A stretch of DNA of 56,823 bases from Gammaproteobacteria bacterium (lineage in GTDB: Bacteria; Pseudomonadota; Gammaproteobacteria; DSM-16500), in assembly GCA_021324335.1 (NCBI GenBank), contig JAJPJH010000084.1, forward strand, positions 1 through 56,823, written 5' to 3'. Both the position numbers and the translations under genes were made by a program. Shown one piece after another: positions 9,826-18,151 of the stretch (the stretch's first letter is position 1; the number at the start of each line of letters is the position of its first letter). The notes under the pieces are model-generated. The model saw only the letters and a list, made by a program, of their open reading frames with translations. It was not told where the DNA came from and ran no database searches.

Positions 9826-10449
9826 ATGTACTCACGTATGAAAAATATTACTTCTTATTTAAAACCCACTGGCACTACAGCAAAATCTCACTTTCTATCT
9901 GCATTGAGGGGTATAACACAGTTAAGTATGGCGAGCGCTTCACTTTTGGCTACTGGTTATAGTTATTTCGGAATCCAAAAGGCTAGAAATCTTGACGCTT
10001 CTGAGACAAAAAATGAGATAAAAGACCAATTCTCTCTTGAGTCTTCTGCTGTAAACGGATGTCTCGTGGTTGGTAGCTTCGCCTGGTGTATGTATACGTT
10101 ACTTACAACCAATGCATGGAGCAAGATGACCAAAGCCCAACAGCTGGGAGTAGCAGCCACAATACTCGTTGCTTTAGGAGGGGCGGGATATGCCTTTTCT
10201 CGGATTAATGTAGAACATAATACAGGCGCAGCAGGACTGGCAGATACGACGAGTATTCTTTTACTGCTTGGAGTAGAAAATATTGTTAGAAGAACTGCCT
10301 CCAAACCTGCTGAAATAATTCCGGAACCGGGAAGATTAGTAAGCGAGGAAGGCCCGCAACCTGCACCAGTGGCTCAAATTGAACCACCCGAAACAACGCC
10401 TTTATTAGAAGGAAGGAAGGAAGATCCTCATTATTCGCTTCGAATGTGA
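9826..10449 (+). CDS. Multi-pass membrane protein of unknown function
   Basis: 207 residues with four probable membrane segments (around SMASASLLATGYSYFGI, NGCLVVGSFAWCMYTLLTT, LGVAATILVALGGAGYAF and TTSILLLLGVENI). A ~50-residue cytosolic, proline- and glutamate-rich tail ends HYSLRM. A strong ribosome binding site (CTGGAGG) fixes the start. No family was recognised. Small membrane proteins with charged tails are common among Legionellales secreted effectors, but nothing here proves secretion. Confidence 0.6.
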   Translation: MYSRMKNITSYLKPTGTTAKSHFLSALRGITQLSMASASLLATGYSYFGIQKARNLDASETKNEIKDQFSLESSAVNGCLVVGSFAWCMYTLLTTNAWSKMTKAQQLGVAATILVALGGAGYAFSRINVEHNTGAAGLADTTSILLLLGVENIVRRTASKPAEIIPEPGRLVSEEGPQPAPVAQIEPPETTPLLEGRKEDPHYSLRM

Positions 10450-10526
10450 TGAAGTATATGAGTAATTGAGAGGAGGCTAGGCAACTGTCTAGCCTTCAAA
10501 ACCCTTCAAAACTCGGTATGATTCAT

Positions 10527-11627
10527 TTAATAGTTGTCTATCTCTTGCTTAAGCCACGATAAAAATGTTTCCGTTTCCAAATCAAGATTCATATTTTCAG
10601 TATTTTCAGAGGAATTAGCAGTTTTAATATCTTGTTGGCGGACTTCGTTATTGTTATTGATTTTTGCTGCATCATTAAGCTTTGTTTCATTAGTAGGTTT
10701 GATTTCGCTTTTTGCGATCGTTGTTTTAGAGAAATCAGCTGGTTTTGTCTCGTTATTTTTCAACACTTGAAATAAGTTATCATAAACATTATTGGCACTC
10801 CATACATACCAGCCGGAAGCATTTTTCGCATTCTCGACAGCGCGTATTTCTTGCAATAAATATTTTTGTTTTTCAGCATTGGAAGTTTTGGTTAGATAAT
10901 GAAAGTTAGCTGCTTCAATAAATGCATGTACCTTAAAGGGTGGATGATCATTAAATTGACCGACGAGCGCATTTAAAGAATTATTAATAGTCTTATAGGG
11001 TTCAGCAGAATATTTTTGATAAGGCCAAAAGTGGGAGGGGTATACCATAGGGTTAACACCATCTACACTATCAGCAAACATTTTAATATCCTGACCAATA
11101 TGCATAGAAGGGTAATAACTCACCTCACCAAAAATGTCGATTTCCATGGGGACATTTTCTGCATTTATTTTGGCTTTAAACCATTTAATCACTTGGTATA
11201 CATCTTTAGCATGTTGGGGGCTTGCGGGCTCTTTAGAGCTATAACGAATATAATCCAATTGCACTGCGTCAGCACCTGCTTTAATGGCTTCCTCAGCAAA
11301 TTTAAATTTTTCTTCCCAATGAGCTTGAGAATGAATTTGCTCAGCATTACCGCCATCCGAAAAGACCACAATTCGGGCAACATCTTTAATGCCTGCTGCT
11401 TTTACTTTGGCAATAGCGGGGGCGTAATGGGAGCTGTAATAATCATGATCGATGATAAAGGTATTAATGCCAGTAGCCTTGGCTTCGCGGATTAAATAAT
11501 CTAATTTTTCGGGATTTTCTAAGGTATATTGAGTTAAATAAATACCTTTGTCCCACGCATGGGCAGATGAGATAACACTGAAAATAGCCAATGTGGGAAA
11601 TATAAGTTTAAAAGGTGTCTTCCACAT
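10527..11627 (-). CDS. Secreted putative glycoside hydrolase (DUF4015 / GHL-type TIM barrel)
   Basis: 366 residues with a signal peptide (IFSVISSAHA). The body matches the putative glycosyl hydrolase family PF13200: KGIYLTQYTLENPEKLDYLI, INTFIIDHDYY, VARIVVFSDGG, ADAVQLDYIRY (the acidic strand end), EIDIFGE, and VDGVNPMVYPSHF. The Asp of LDYIRY and the Glu of DIFGE sit where catalytic acids of the barrel would be. After the barrel comes a low-complexity Asn/Thr/Lys/Glu linker of ~70 residues ending in a helical stretch, unlike typical family members. The polysaccharide target is unknown; cell-wall or exopolysaccharide modification is plausible. Confidence 0.8.
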   Translation of the reverse strand: MWKTPFKLIFPTLAIFSVISSAHAWDKGIYLTQYTLENPEKLDYLIREAKATGINTFIIDHDYYSSHYAPAIAKVKAAGIKDVARIVVFSDGGNAEQIHSQAHWEEKFKFAEEAIKAGADAVQLDYIRYSSKEPASPQHAKDVYQVIKWFKAKINAENVPMEIDIFGEVSYYPSMHIGQDIKMFADSVDGVNPMVYPSHFWPYQKYSAEPYKTINNSLNALVGQFNDHPPFKVHAFIEAANFHYLTKTSNAEKQKYLLQEIRAVENAKNASGWYVWSANNVYDNLFQVLKNNETKPADFSKTTIAKSEIKPTNETKLNDAAKINNNNEVRQQDIKTANSSENTENMNLDLETETFLSWLKQEIDNY

Positions 11628-11778
11628 ATCGACGTCCTTTCGGTTGTCTTCTACTTATAGATTATCACAGAGTGAGGGGAGATTTGTCAGTAAATACAAT
11701 AAGAGAAGAGATTGGTTAATAATTTGACATAAATAGACAGTTTTGATTAATAAAATACTTTTCATCAGCAGATAAATA

Positions 11779-11806
11779 TTCAAAAAATCAAAAACATAGA
11801 TATAAT
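11779..11806 (+). promoter_or_regulatory. Probable sigma70 promoter
   Basis: A perfect -10 TATAAT (11801-11806) with TTCAAA 16 nt upstream, 40 nt before the next ATG. A second candidate, TTGACA at 11724-11729, lies further upstream with a weaker -10. Confidence 0.5.
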
Positions 11807-11845
11807 TCAGCCTGATTATAGGTATTTATTAAAGGATATAAAACA

Positions 11846-12955
11846 ATGGATACACGATTTTCTCAAATCAATTTACAGATATTAAAGGATTTAACTAAGC
11901 GCACCGTAGAAAAATTTCACGATCCAGAAAATAGAGAATATTTTCTTATTATGGGTAATCCGGGATTAAGATCTGGTAGTAAACGTAATAAAATTGCTTA
12001 CCTCAAAGGGGATGAACCCGAGATTCAAACTTCATCTACGCAAACCGGACGTGCCTTGCTACATCCTGAATTATATAAAATAGCAAATGGCGTGATGGTA
12101 TGTGAATGTCCTGATTTTAGTTATGAAGGAAAAAAAGAGGCAAAAATTTGTCAGGCTATATCACTGGAAATAGCAGGAAGAATGGCTAACAAAATCCAAG
12201 GGTTGATTATTTCTATCAATTATAATGATTTAATAGCTGCTCGGGGAAGTGCTTATAAAGATTTAATTAGCCAATTAAGTGTATTATTTAATTCAGCTTT
12301 TGAAGCTATTTTAAAATCCTCAGTTTTTTTAGTGATGAATAAACCGAAGGATATTAATAAAGATGATTTTATAGAAACTTTACATTCCTTCACCTCTTCA
12401 GACGATATCGAACAATTAGAATCTAATTTAAAAGACTGTGATCCTAATGATGATTTGTTTGAAGAGCAGGATAAGCTGTTAAAGCAAGAAAAAAATCAAT
12501 TAACTTTATCTCAATTCATTGGTTTAAATAAAAATAGACTCGTTATGCTAGATGAAGCAGATAAAGGAGAAAGTCGTGAAATGCTATTGAAAGCGCTATC
12601 TGAAACCTTACCAATTAATATATCTAAATTTAATTTTGATAAACATTATTCAGAGAGTTTAAAACCTCTTAATTTTAACATAAGAAAATTTGTTGATGAT
12701 ACAATTCACAATGCCCCCAATATCAATGAAGTATATTTTAACAATGAGAAGCAAGAAGTAAGCAAGGAGGGGGTAGTAGAAGAAACAAACTTCAAGCTTA
12801 CTCAAAAAGGTCCCGCTTTATTTAGTGGTATTGGTAATAATCCAGCAATTGTAGATAAAGCTGTGAACGTTCATACGAGATTTCAAGGTTCTCAGTTAGT
12901 AGGGAGTAGCGTGGAGGAAATAAAAGCAATGGTTAAAATAATGAAGAGTCCATAA
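11846..12955 (+). CDS. Unknown protein resembling a degenerate P-loop GTPase
   Basis: 369 residues. The N-terminal ~180 residues follow a GTPase-like plan. A hydrophobic strand leads into GNPGLRSGSKRNK, where a Walker A GNPGxGKS would be expected but the GKS/T is missing. MVCECPDFSYEG resembles the G3 strand (D-x-P-G-F). VFLVMNKP resembles a G4 NKxD without the Asp. The C-terminal half is helical and charged (EQLESNLKDCDPNDDLFEEQDKLLKQEKNQ). No signal peptide. If the resemblance is right it probably binds nucleotide poorly or not at all. A 13-bp hairpin follows. It could be a host-interacting protein; the function is not recognised. Confidence 0.5.
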   Translation: MDTRFSQINLQILKDLTKRTVEKFHDPENREYFLIMGNPGLRSGSKRNKIAYLKGDEPEIQTSSTQTGRALLHPELYKIANGVMVCECPDFSYEGKKEAKICQAISLEIAGRMANKIQGLIISINYNDLIAARGSAYKDLISQLSVLFNSAFEAILKSSVFLVMNKPKDINKDDFIETLHSFTSSDDIEQLESNLKDCDPNDDLFEEQDKLLKQEKNQLTLSQFIGLNKNRLVMLDEADKGESREMLLKALSETLPINISKFNFDKHYSESLKPLNFNIRKFVDDTIHNAPNINEVYFNNEKQEVSKEGVVEETNFKLTQKGPALFSGIGNNPAIVDKAVNVHTRFQGSQLVGSSVEEIKAMVKIMKSP

Positions 12956-12976
12956 GATATTTTATTTTATAAGTAT

Positions 12977-13009
12977 TCAAGCCGATCATAATGTCAATGA
13001 TCGGCTTGA
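12977..13009 (+). terminator. Strong hairpin between the P-loop-like gene and nitronate monooxygenase
   Basis: A perfect 13-bp inverted repeat (TCAAGCCGATCAT / ATGATCGGCTTGA) with a 7-nt loop. It ends 13 nt before the ATG at 13023 and directly abuts the AAAGGATGGG ribosome binding site. No T-run follows, so it may be a terminator of the gene upstream or a 5'-leader structure of the gene downstream. Confidence 0.5.
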
Positions 13010-13022
13010 TAAAGGATGGGTT

Positions 13023-14069
13023 ATGAAATTAACAAAAACAATCGGTATCCAATTCCCCATTATCCAAGCACCTATGGCAGGCGGTGCGACCACACCCGAA
13101 TTAGTTGCAGCCGTGTCGAATGCAGGTGGCTTAGGTTCGCTAGGAGCAGGCTATATGACCCCGGCTGACATTCAACAAGCTATCAGAAGAATTCGGGAGC
13201 TAACAAATAAACCTTTCGCAGTTAATCTCTTTATTCCTCAAAAATATCATGTCACCTCAGATCAAATTCAAAAAGCTTGTCACGATATTAATGAATGCTG
13301 CCTTGAGCTCAATATAAAAGTTGAGCCTGTGATAGAACCCTATACACCTTCTTTTGAAGAACAAATAAATATCTTAATTGAGGAAAAAATTCCTGTTTTT
13401 AGCTATACATTTGGCACGTTGGACCCAATATGGATCGCGAAATTCAAAAAAAACCACACGATATTAATAGGCACAGCGACCACATTAGCGGAAGCTCAAC
13501 TACTGGAAGAAAGTGGTATTGATGCGATTGTTGCTCAAGGAAGTGAGGCAGGTGGGCATCGAGGGACTTTTTTAGGGAAGGTAGAGGATGCATTAATTAA
13601 ACTATCTAGCTTAGTGCCGCAATTAGTAGCTCAAATTAAAACTCCTATTATTGCAGCAGGAGGCATTATGAATGGAAGGGGAATCGTTGCGGCGCTTGAG
13701 TTAGGGGCTTCTAGCGTGCAAATGGGAACTGCTTTTTTAAGTTGTTTTGAAGCAGGAATTCCATCTGTATATAAACAAACTTTATTAGCACAGCGGCAGG
13801 ATAATACCGTATTAACACGTGCCTTTTCTGGAAAATGGGCGAGAGGGATACGAAATAAATTCATTGAATGCATGGATAACAAGAAAATAGCTATCCTTGA
13901 TTATCCTGTGCAGAATGCGTTAACAAATGCAATGCGAAAAAAAGCAAAAGAAAGAAATGATATAAATTTTATGTCACTGTGGGCGGGACAGTCAGTTTCA
14001 TTATGCAGAAATCTCCCAGCAAATAAATTAATGAATACGTTAGTTAAGGAAGCGGGCTTAATTTATTGA
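13023..14069 (+). CDS. Nitronate monooxygenase (2-nitropropane dioxygenase family)
   Basis: FMN-dependent TIM-barrel oxygenase that oxidises propionate-3-nitronate and alkyl nitronates. Signatures: FPIIQAPMAGGATTPELVAAVSNAGGLGSLGAGYM at the N-terminus, AIVAQGSEAGGHRG (flavin phosphate and catalytic His region), PIIAAGGIMNGRGIVAALELGASSVQMGTAFL (second phosphate-binding motif). 348 residues, the usual length. A strong AAGGATGGG site precedes the ATG. Cytoplasmic. It is alone in its unit, with an opposing GNAT gene downstream. Confidence 0.92.
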   Translation: MKLTKTIGIQFPIIQAPMAGGATTPELVAAVSNAGGLGSLGAGYMTPADIQQAIRRIRELTNKPFAVNLFIPQKYHVTSDQIQKACHDINECCLELNIKVEPVIEPYTPSFEEQINILIEEKIPVFSYTFGTLDPIWIAKFKKNHTILIGTATTLAEAQLLEESGIDAIVAQGSEAGGHRGTFLGKVEDALIKLSSLVPQLVAQIKTPIIAAGGIMNGRGIVAALELGASSVQMGTAFLSCFEAGIPSVYKQTLLAQRQDNTVLTRAFSGKWARGIRNKFIECMDNKKIAILDYPVQNALTNAMRKKAKERNDINFMSLWAGQSVSLCRNLPANKLMNTLVKEAGLIY

Positions 14070-14089
14070 ATATAATAAGCTTACAACCC

Positions 14090-14824
14090 CTATTTAACCC
14101 GTCTATGTACCTGCAGCTTCGCCATGTCTTCGGCAGTAATATCCACCCCTTCATTAATAACTTGAGCATATTTTTTCTGACTTTCCCTAAGATCCAGACG
14201 GCTAAAGAAATTCTGGTATTTATTTCTTAATGATTTAGCAAATAATCCAAAAGAATTATTCCAAGTGTCATATTTATAAATTCTTCCTTCTTCTTTAAAA
14301 CCAACACTTGTTAGTATTTTTTTAGAGGCAGGAGGATTGTCTACACGAACTGTTGCCACTAGTTTTTTTAAATGCTTATCTTCAAGTGTATAACCGCGTA
14401 ACATTAATCTTGGAATGAGAAACTTCGATACAGCATTGACTGCTTCTTTGGCATAACCTTTCTTCCAAAATTTCTTCTGAAGGGCGTAGGCAATTTCGGC
14501 TTCCCCCGGTGCTGAATGCCAAAGAAGTATCACACCAATAAATTCTTTTGATTTTTTGTCGAGTAGGACATATCCATTAAATGGATCATGATTCTTCCAG
14601 GCTTTTTTCCATATCTCGAGATATTTTTTTATTTCTGCTTCTTCATAGGGGAACCCTGTATCGTATGTCGCCATTACCTCTGGATCACTGAATAAGTTGA
14701 TGCAATTTTTTTCATCTTCTTCGGAATCAATTGAACGAATAATTAAGCGGTTTGTTTCCAGGCTGATATGTAAACTATCATCAACTTTAAATTGAATGTT
14801 ATAGACTCGGGGATCAAATGTCAT
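14090..14824 (-). CDS. GNAT-family N-acetyltransferase (RimJ/RimL-like)
   Basis: The Acetyltransf_3-type fold begins ETNRLIIRSIDSEEDEKNCINLFSDPEVM. It continues with FIGVILLWHSAPGEAEIAYALQKKFWKKGYAKEAVNAV, the acetyl-CoA-binding motif A (Q/KxxGxA), and VRVDNPPASKKILTSVGFKEEG, which is motif B and is diagnostic. There are ~60 extra C-terminal residues (charged, Tyr/Lys-rich) beyond the usual 180. The acceptor is unknown. A short purine stretch AAGAGGC precedes the start. Confidence 0.82.
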   Translation of the reverse strand: MTFDPRVYNIQFKVDDSLHISLETNRLIIRSIDSEEDEKNCINLFSDPEVMATYDTGFPYEEAEIKKYLEIWKKAWKNHDPFNGYVLLDKKSKEFIGVILLWHSAPGEAEIAYALQKKFWKKGYAKEAVNAVSKFLIPRLMLRGYTLEDKHLKKLVATVRVDNPPASKKILTSVGFKEEGRIYKYDTWNNSFGLFAKSLRNKYQNFFSRLDLRESQKKYAQVINEGVDITAEDMAKLQVHRRVK

Positions 14825-15014
14825 AAAGAAGCCTCTTTATTATTTTGGAAGCAGTGGTAGTCTATAGTTAATAAGGTTAGTATAACTAATTTATCTCCGC
14901 AGCCAACTGGGAGTCAACAGGTAGCTGAACAAGAAGTAATCAGTATGTTCAGTATAAAGATTAACTTTTTTAAGGTTAGGGATATTTTTATTTCAATAAA
15001 AAGGAGAAGTAGGT

Positions 15015-15725
15015 ATGTTTAAAAACACAATACAAAAAATTACAGAAAGTTTAGAGGATGCAGCCATCAATGAAAACCAATCCTCTGAAGAGGAAAGCAC
15101 CAAAAATGATATCTTTCAATATGGTGAAAAAGTTTGGGATGGATATGTACCAAGCCAAGCACTAAAGGTGGAACCTAAGTCATCTTCAACTACAAAGGAA
15201 ATAAAAAAATATCGCCACCATCCCATAAGAAATATTTATTCTTATGAGGATGATGACTCTATGAATCAGGCCCGAACAAAACGAAGGAAACTCACTATAT
15301 TTCCATTAGATATGGATGCTCTAAATGTGACAGAAACGAACATGGCTAAAATTTTTAAAGATAATACTGGGTATTTTAACAAAATTGCCAATAATATTGA
15401 AAATTTAAAAACGCTCGTAAAAAGATTTCCTAAGCTTAAAAATGAAATTCGTGACTGCGCCTTAACTCCTGCCTATTTTGATGCATGTATTTTTGGAGCA
15501 AAGGATTTATATACTCTAGTGGAAATATTTCCTGAACAAAAAAATATTATTTATGATATAGCAATGGAAAAAGGGTTTCACTATTATGCTACGAACAGCC
15601 TTGACGTGTACTCTTACTCTGAAAGCCCATTAGAACTAATATTACTTGCATTTCCCGAGCATCACGATGATATCCTTAAGGATTTTAATACTCGCTTATT
15701 GCATAATACAACGTTTAATATGTAG
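15015..15725 (+). CDS. FP-repeat protein, candidate secreted effector
   Basis: 236 residues with no signal peptide. The first 100 residues are polar and disordered (SSEEESTKND, a basic stretch ARTKRRK). The rest is a tandem ~37-residue helical repeat: L-x-x-L-V-x-x-F-P-x-x-x-x-x-I (NLKTLVKRFPKLKNEI, DLYTLVEIFPEQKNII, PLELILLAFPEHHDDI), each followed by a helix ending in F/Y. Repeats of this LxxLxxxFP type occur in Legionella and Coxiella effector-like proteins; that link is from memory of the families and is inference here. The basic stretch could act as a nuclear localisation signal in a host. AAGGAG precedes the ATG. The next gene encodes an ankyrin protein. Confidence 0.6.
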   Translation: MFKNTIQKITESLEDAAINENQSSEEESTKNDIFQYGEKVWDGYVPSQALKVEPKSSSTTKEIKKYRHHPIRNIYSYEDDDSMNQARTKRRKLTIFPLDMDALNVTETNMAKIFKDNTGYFNKIANNIENLKTLVKRFPKLKNEIRDCALTPAYFDACIFGAKDLYTLVEIFPEQKNIIYDIAMEKGFHYYATNSLDVYSYSESPLELILLAFPEHHDDILKDFNTRLLHNTTFNM

Positions 15726-15765
15726 GAATTTTTCATGTCATTAGAATTAATCAAGGTATATTTTT

Positions 15766-16281
15766 ATGCTAATAAAGGAAATTCCAGAAGAGCTAGAATA
15801 TATAAGGCATCAATTACTAGAAGTAGCTCAATTTAATGAAGATCTAGATATTAATGAGTCTGATTTAAACGGTGCTTGGAGCTGTGGCTGCTATTGGCCA
15901 TTTACACCTTTAACCTGGGCAGCATCCCAAGGAAATCTACCATTAGTCCAATGGCTATTAGATAATGGTGCTGATATAGATAAACGAGATGATGACCATG
16001 GAATCTATGAAAGACGTGGGTATACCCCATTAATGTGGGCTACTGCATTAGGTCGAGATAATGTGGTTAAATATTTATTAGAAAATAGTGCAAATCCTCA
16101 CATAGAGCGAGTTTTCATTAATCAAGCTACTGGTAAAAAAGAAAAAGAAGATGCTTATGCAATAAGTATACGACGCAATACGTGGCCTTACTTCTTTTGG
16201 AATAAAGCCCAAAAAATGGTGGGATATGCCGATTTTGATAATACCCAGAAGCTGCTTAGAGCGTATTGTAAAAAAAGTTAA
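15766..16281 (+). CDS. Ankyrin-repeat protein
   Basis: 171 residues with two clear ankyrin repeats: TPLTWAASQGNLPLVQWLLDNGADID and TPLMWATALGRDNVVKYLLENSANP. A divergent flanking repeat is possible on each side. The N-terminus is a short helical segment. There is no signal peptide. It lies 40 nt after the FP-repeat gene in the same direction, so the two may be co-expressed. Ankyrin proteins in the Legionellales are often translocated into host cells, but ankyrin repeats alone do not show it. Confidence 0.8.
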   Translation: MLIKEIPEELEYIRHQLLEVAQFNEDLDINESDLNGAWSCGCYWPFTPLTWAASQGNLPLVQWLLDNGADIDKRDDDHGIYERRGYTPLMWATALGRDNVVKYLLENSANPHIERVFINQATGKKEKEDAYAISIRRNTWPYFFWNKAQKMVGYADFDNTQKLLRAYCKKS

Positions 16282-16309
16282 GAGTCATACACGGGTATGA
16301 TGCCTATTG

Positions 16310-16705
16310 ATGAATAAAGATAACAAAATAATAAATGAATACATTTTTCGATCTCAATCCGTTGGTTTAAACTATATCGAAGGACCAAATAATGGCTCAG
16401 ATATATTATTACTTCACGGAGGTTGTGGTCGATGGCAGTCTTTTTTACCTATTATTTCTGATTTAATAACGAATTTACATGTTTATGCAATTGATTTTCG
16501 TGGGCATGGTAAATCAACTCGAGCAATTTCTTATAATCTCCAAGATTATGTACAAGATACATCTTCCTTTATAAAGGAACGTATCAAAAAGCCAACGATT
16601 ATTTTTGGCAATTCGTTAGGTGGGATGGTCGCCATAATGGTAAAAGAAAATATTAATAAGAAAACTTTAGCTCAAATAACCAAAGAGTTGGAGAGTATAA
16701 AATGA
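16310..16705 (+). pseudogene. Truncated alpha/beta hydrolase fused to a toxin-like tail
   Basis: The first ~108 residues are the N-terminal half of an alpha/beta hydrolase: oxyanion segment LLLHGGCGRWQSF, DFRGHGKST, and nucleophile elbow GNSLGG. The frame then passes into KENINKKTLAQITKELESIK and stops. The acid and His of the triad are missing, so it cannot be a working hydrolase. The tail resembles the C-terminus of HigB/RelE-type toxins (K-E-N-I/L...L..I..EL), and the next frame is a HigA-like antitoxin at ATGA overlap. This suggests a deletion that joined a hydrolase 5' end to a toxin 3' end. The ATG at 16310 has no clear ribosome binding site. Confidence 0.55.
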
Positions 16706-16935
16706 AAAAAGAACGCAATATAGGCCAAGAAATCCTGGCTGGTATTAAAGAAATTAAAGAATGGCAGCAAGGAAAGAAAAAGCTAAAAGTGACCCGTGTT
16801 CGGCTTCCCCGAGCAGCTAATGTAGCAAAAATTCGCCAAAATTTAGATCTTACACAAAAAGCACTACCAAGAAGCATAAATCGACTTGGCTCACATCGTC
16901 ATGGAGCTCAAAAAAGAAAGGCTTCTTCGCGATAA
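16702..16935 (+). pseudogene. Decayed HigA-type antitoxin
   Basis: The first ~52 residues match the HigA/COG2944 antitoxin plan: an N-terminal helix I-G-Q-E-I-L-A-G-I-K-E-I-K-E-W, then KVTRVRLPRAANVAKIRQNLDLTQKA. This is the first half of the HTH. The recognition helix and W-E-Q-G-x-R-x-P end of the family are lost; after LTQKA the frame reads arginine/serine-rich sequence (ALPRSINRLGSHRHGAQKRKASSR), as expected after a frameshift or small deletions. Its start overlaps the upstream stop (ATGA), the normal toxin-antitoxin arrangement. It is probably a relic. Confidence 0.6.
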
Positions 16936-16974
16936 TATTAGGAGTTTTTAGGGAAACAATACACATTTTCTACA

Positions 16975-17027
16975 GGTGGTAGATTATTATAGCCGGTAAT
17001 AGGAGTTACCGGCTATAATCTACCACC
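16975..17027. repeat. Long 22-bp near-perfect palindrome
   Basis: The left arm at 16975-16999 (GGTGGTAGAT, a 3-nt bulge TAT, TATAGCCGGTAA), the loop TAGGAG, and the right arm at 17006-17027 (TTACCGGCTATA, ATCTACCACC) pair over 22 bp with a single 3-nt bulge. It lies in the gap between the decayed antitoxin and a convergent MazG-like gene. It is longer than an ordinary terminator stem and has no T-run; it may be a dispersed palindromic element or a miniature mobile element. Confidence 0.7.
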
Positions 17028-17082
17028 AGGCTGCGGAATCTCCTATCAAGTGCGACATTTACCCTCTTTCTCAGTTATAGGT

Positions 17083-17382
17083 TCACTCAACGGGGAACTT
17101 TTCTTTGATGGTAGTCTCTAAATCAACATCAAAATGGTGAGCCAAAATTAATGCGTTTCCTACAAGAACGGCGATATCAGCAGCAAATTTCTTTTTTAAT
17201 TCATCTGTAGAAGATTTGCGTTTTTTCTCTGAGCCGCGAAGTTCGAGAAACGATCTGGATAATTCACCTAACTCTTCTTGCATTTTAAGTAGATAAAATT
17301 CATCATAGCGACTAATTTGAAATTTTTCTGCATATTGACCCCATGCTTTATCACAATGTAATGCTGCTTCTTTAAGATTCAT
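17083..17382 (-). CDS. MazG-like NTP pyrophosphohydrolase domain protein
   Basis: A 99-residue single all-alpha NTP-PPase domain. The metal-binding E-E-L-G-E (helix 2, KMQEELGELSRSFLEL) and a second helix with D-I-A-V-L-V-G-N-A-L match the MazG E-x-x-E ... E/D-x-x-D layout, although the first acidic residue of the second motif is Ala-Ala-Asp here. Members hydrolyse non-canonical or excess (d)NTPs. It overlaps the alkD gene by 11 nt (17372-17382) and is presumably translated with it. A DNA repair enzyme plus a nucleotide-pool cleanser makes a sensible pair. Confidence 0.65.
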   Translation of the reverse strand: MNLKEAALHCDKAWGQYAEKFQISRYDEFYLLKMQEELGELSRSFLELRGSEKKRKSSTDELKKKFAADIAVLVGNALILAHHFDVDLETTIKEKFPVE

Positions 17383-18082
17383 GATTTTTACCTCTTTGTT
17401 TAATTAAATACGATTTACGTTCATCAGAAGGAAATCGTTCAATTGCATACCTTAACATGGTACGCGGCATTTTCTTATGATATTTATTAATGAATTTTTT
17501 AAGTAATAAAATATCTTTCTTACCAACTTCCCTCAGCATCCAACCTACTGCTTTATGTATTAAATCTTCTTGATCATCGAGTAATAATTTAGCCAATCTT
17601 AGCGTATCAGTTAAATGGCCTTGACGAATAAAATACAAAGTAGAAACGATAGCGATACGTCTATCCCAAATACGATTTGATTCTGCTAATTGATAAAGTA
17701 ATTTCTTATCTCGATCAATGAGATATGGTCCAACAATATAAGGTGCGCTATCATCTACACTATCCCAATCACGAATGTATTTTCTATTTTTAATATAAAA
17801 ATTAAATATTTTTGCTCTCCTTTCTTCATCGCTTTTTTTGAATTGATTGCATAAAATAACATTCGCAATGGAGCGTTCATCATGAACTCTTGATTTCATC
17901 AACACTAAAATATCCTGTTTTTTTAAATGATAAAATTCTTTAGCAATTTTACGAATGATGGGTACAGATATTCCTAAGAACAGATCGTCTTTACTATTCT
18001 TAAAATATTTACGGTAATTAACCGCTTTTTCTTTATTCGTATTGCGTTTTAATTCTTTTCTAAGATTTTCTAATACATTCAT
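17372..18082 (-). CDS. AlkD-like DNA alkylation repair protein
   Basis: HEAT-repeat DNA glycosylase family (PF08713) that removes 3- and 7-alkyl purines. Signatures: NYRKYFKNSKDDLFLGISVPIIRKIAKEF, the paired DWDSVDDSAPYIVGPYL, WDRRIAIVSTLYFIRQG, and DLIHKAVGWMLREVGKKD. Catalytic W and D residues in DWDSVD and the R-containing RRIAIVST are present. The start is taken at the ATG 18082 (236 residues). A TTG at 18100 in the same frame is possible; neither has a strong ribosome binding site. It precedes and overlaps the MazG-like gene on the same strand. Confidence 0.9.
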   Translation of the reverse strand: MNVLENLRKELKRNTNKEKAVNYRKYFKNSKDDLFLGISVPIIRKIAKEFYHLKKQDILVLMKSRVHDERSIANVILCNQFKKSDEERRAKIFNFYIKNRKYIRDWDSVDDSAPYIVGPYLIDRDKKLLYQLAESNRIWDRRIAIVSTLYFIRQGHLTDTLRLAKLLLDDQEDLIHKAVGWMLREVGKKDILLLKKFINKYHKKMPRTMLRYAIERFPSDERKSYLIKQRGKNHES

Positions 18083-18151
18083 GTTAATTTTTGATACCAA
18101 TTTAATAATTCATTTCCAATCGTATGTGGTTAAATTATGCAAATTTTCTTT

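Noticed and set aside
10474..10495. Terminator hairpin AGGCTAG...CTAGCCT after the membrane protein
   Set aside because: Only a 7-bp stem with an 8-nt loop and no T-run; too weak to list as a feature.
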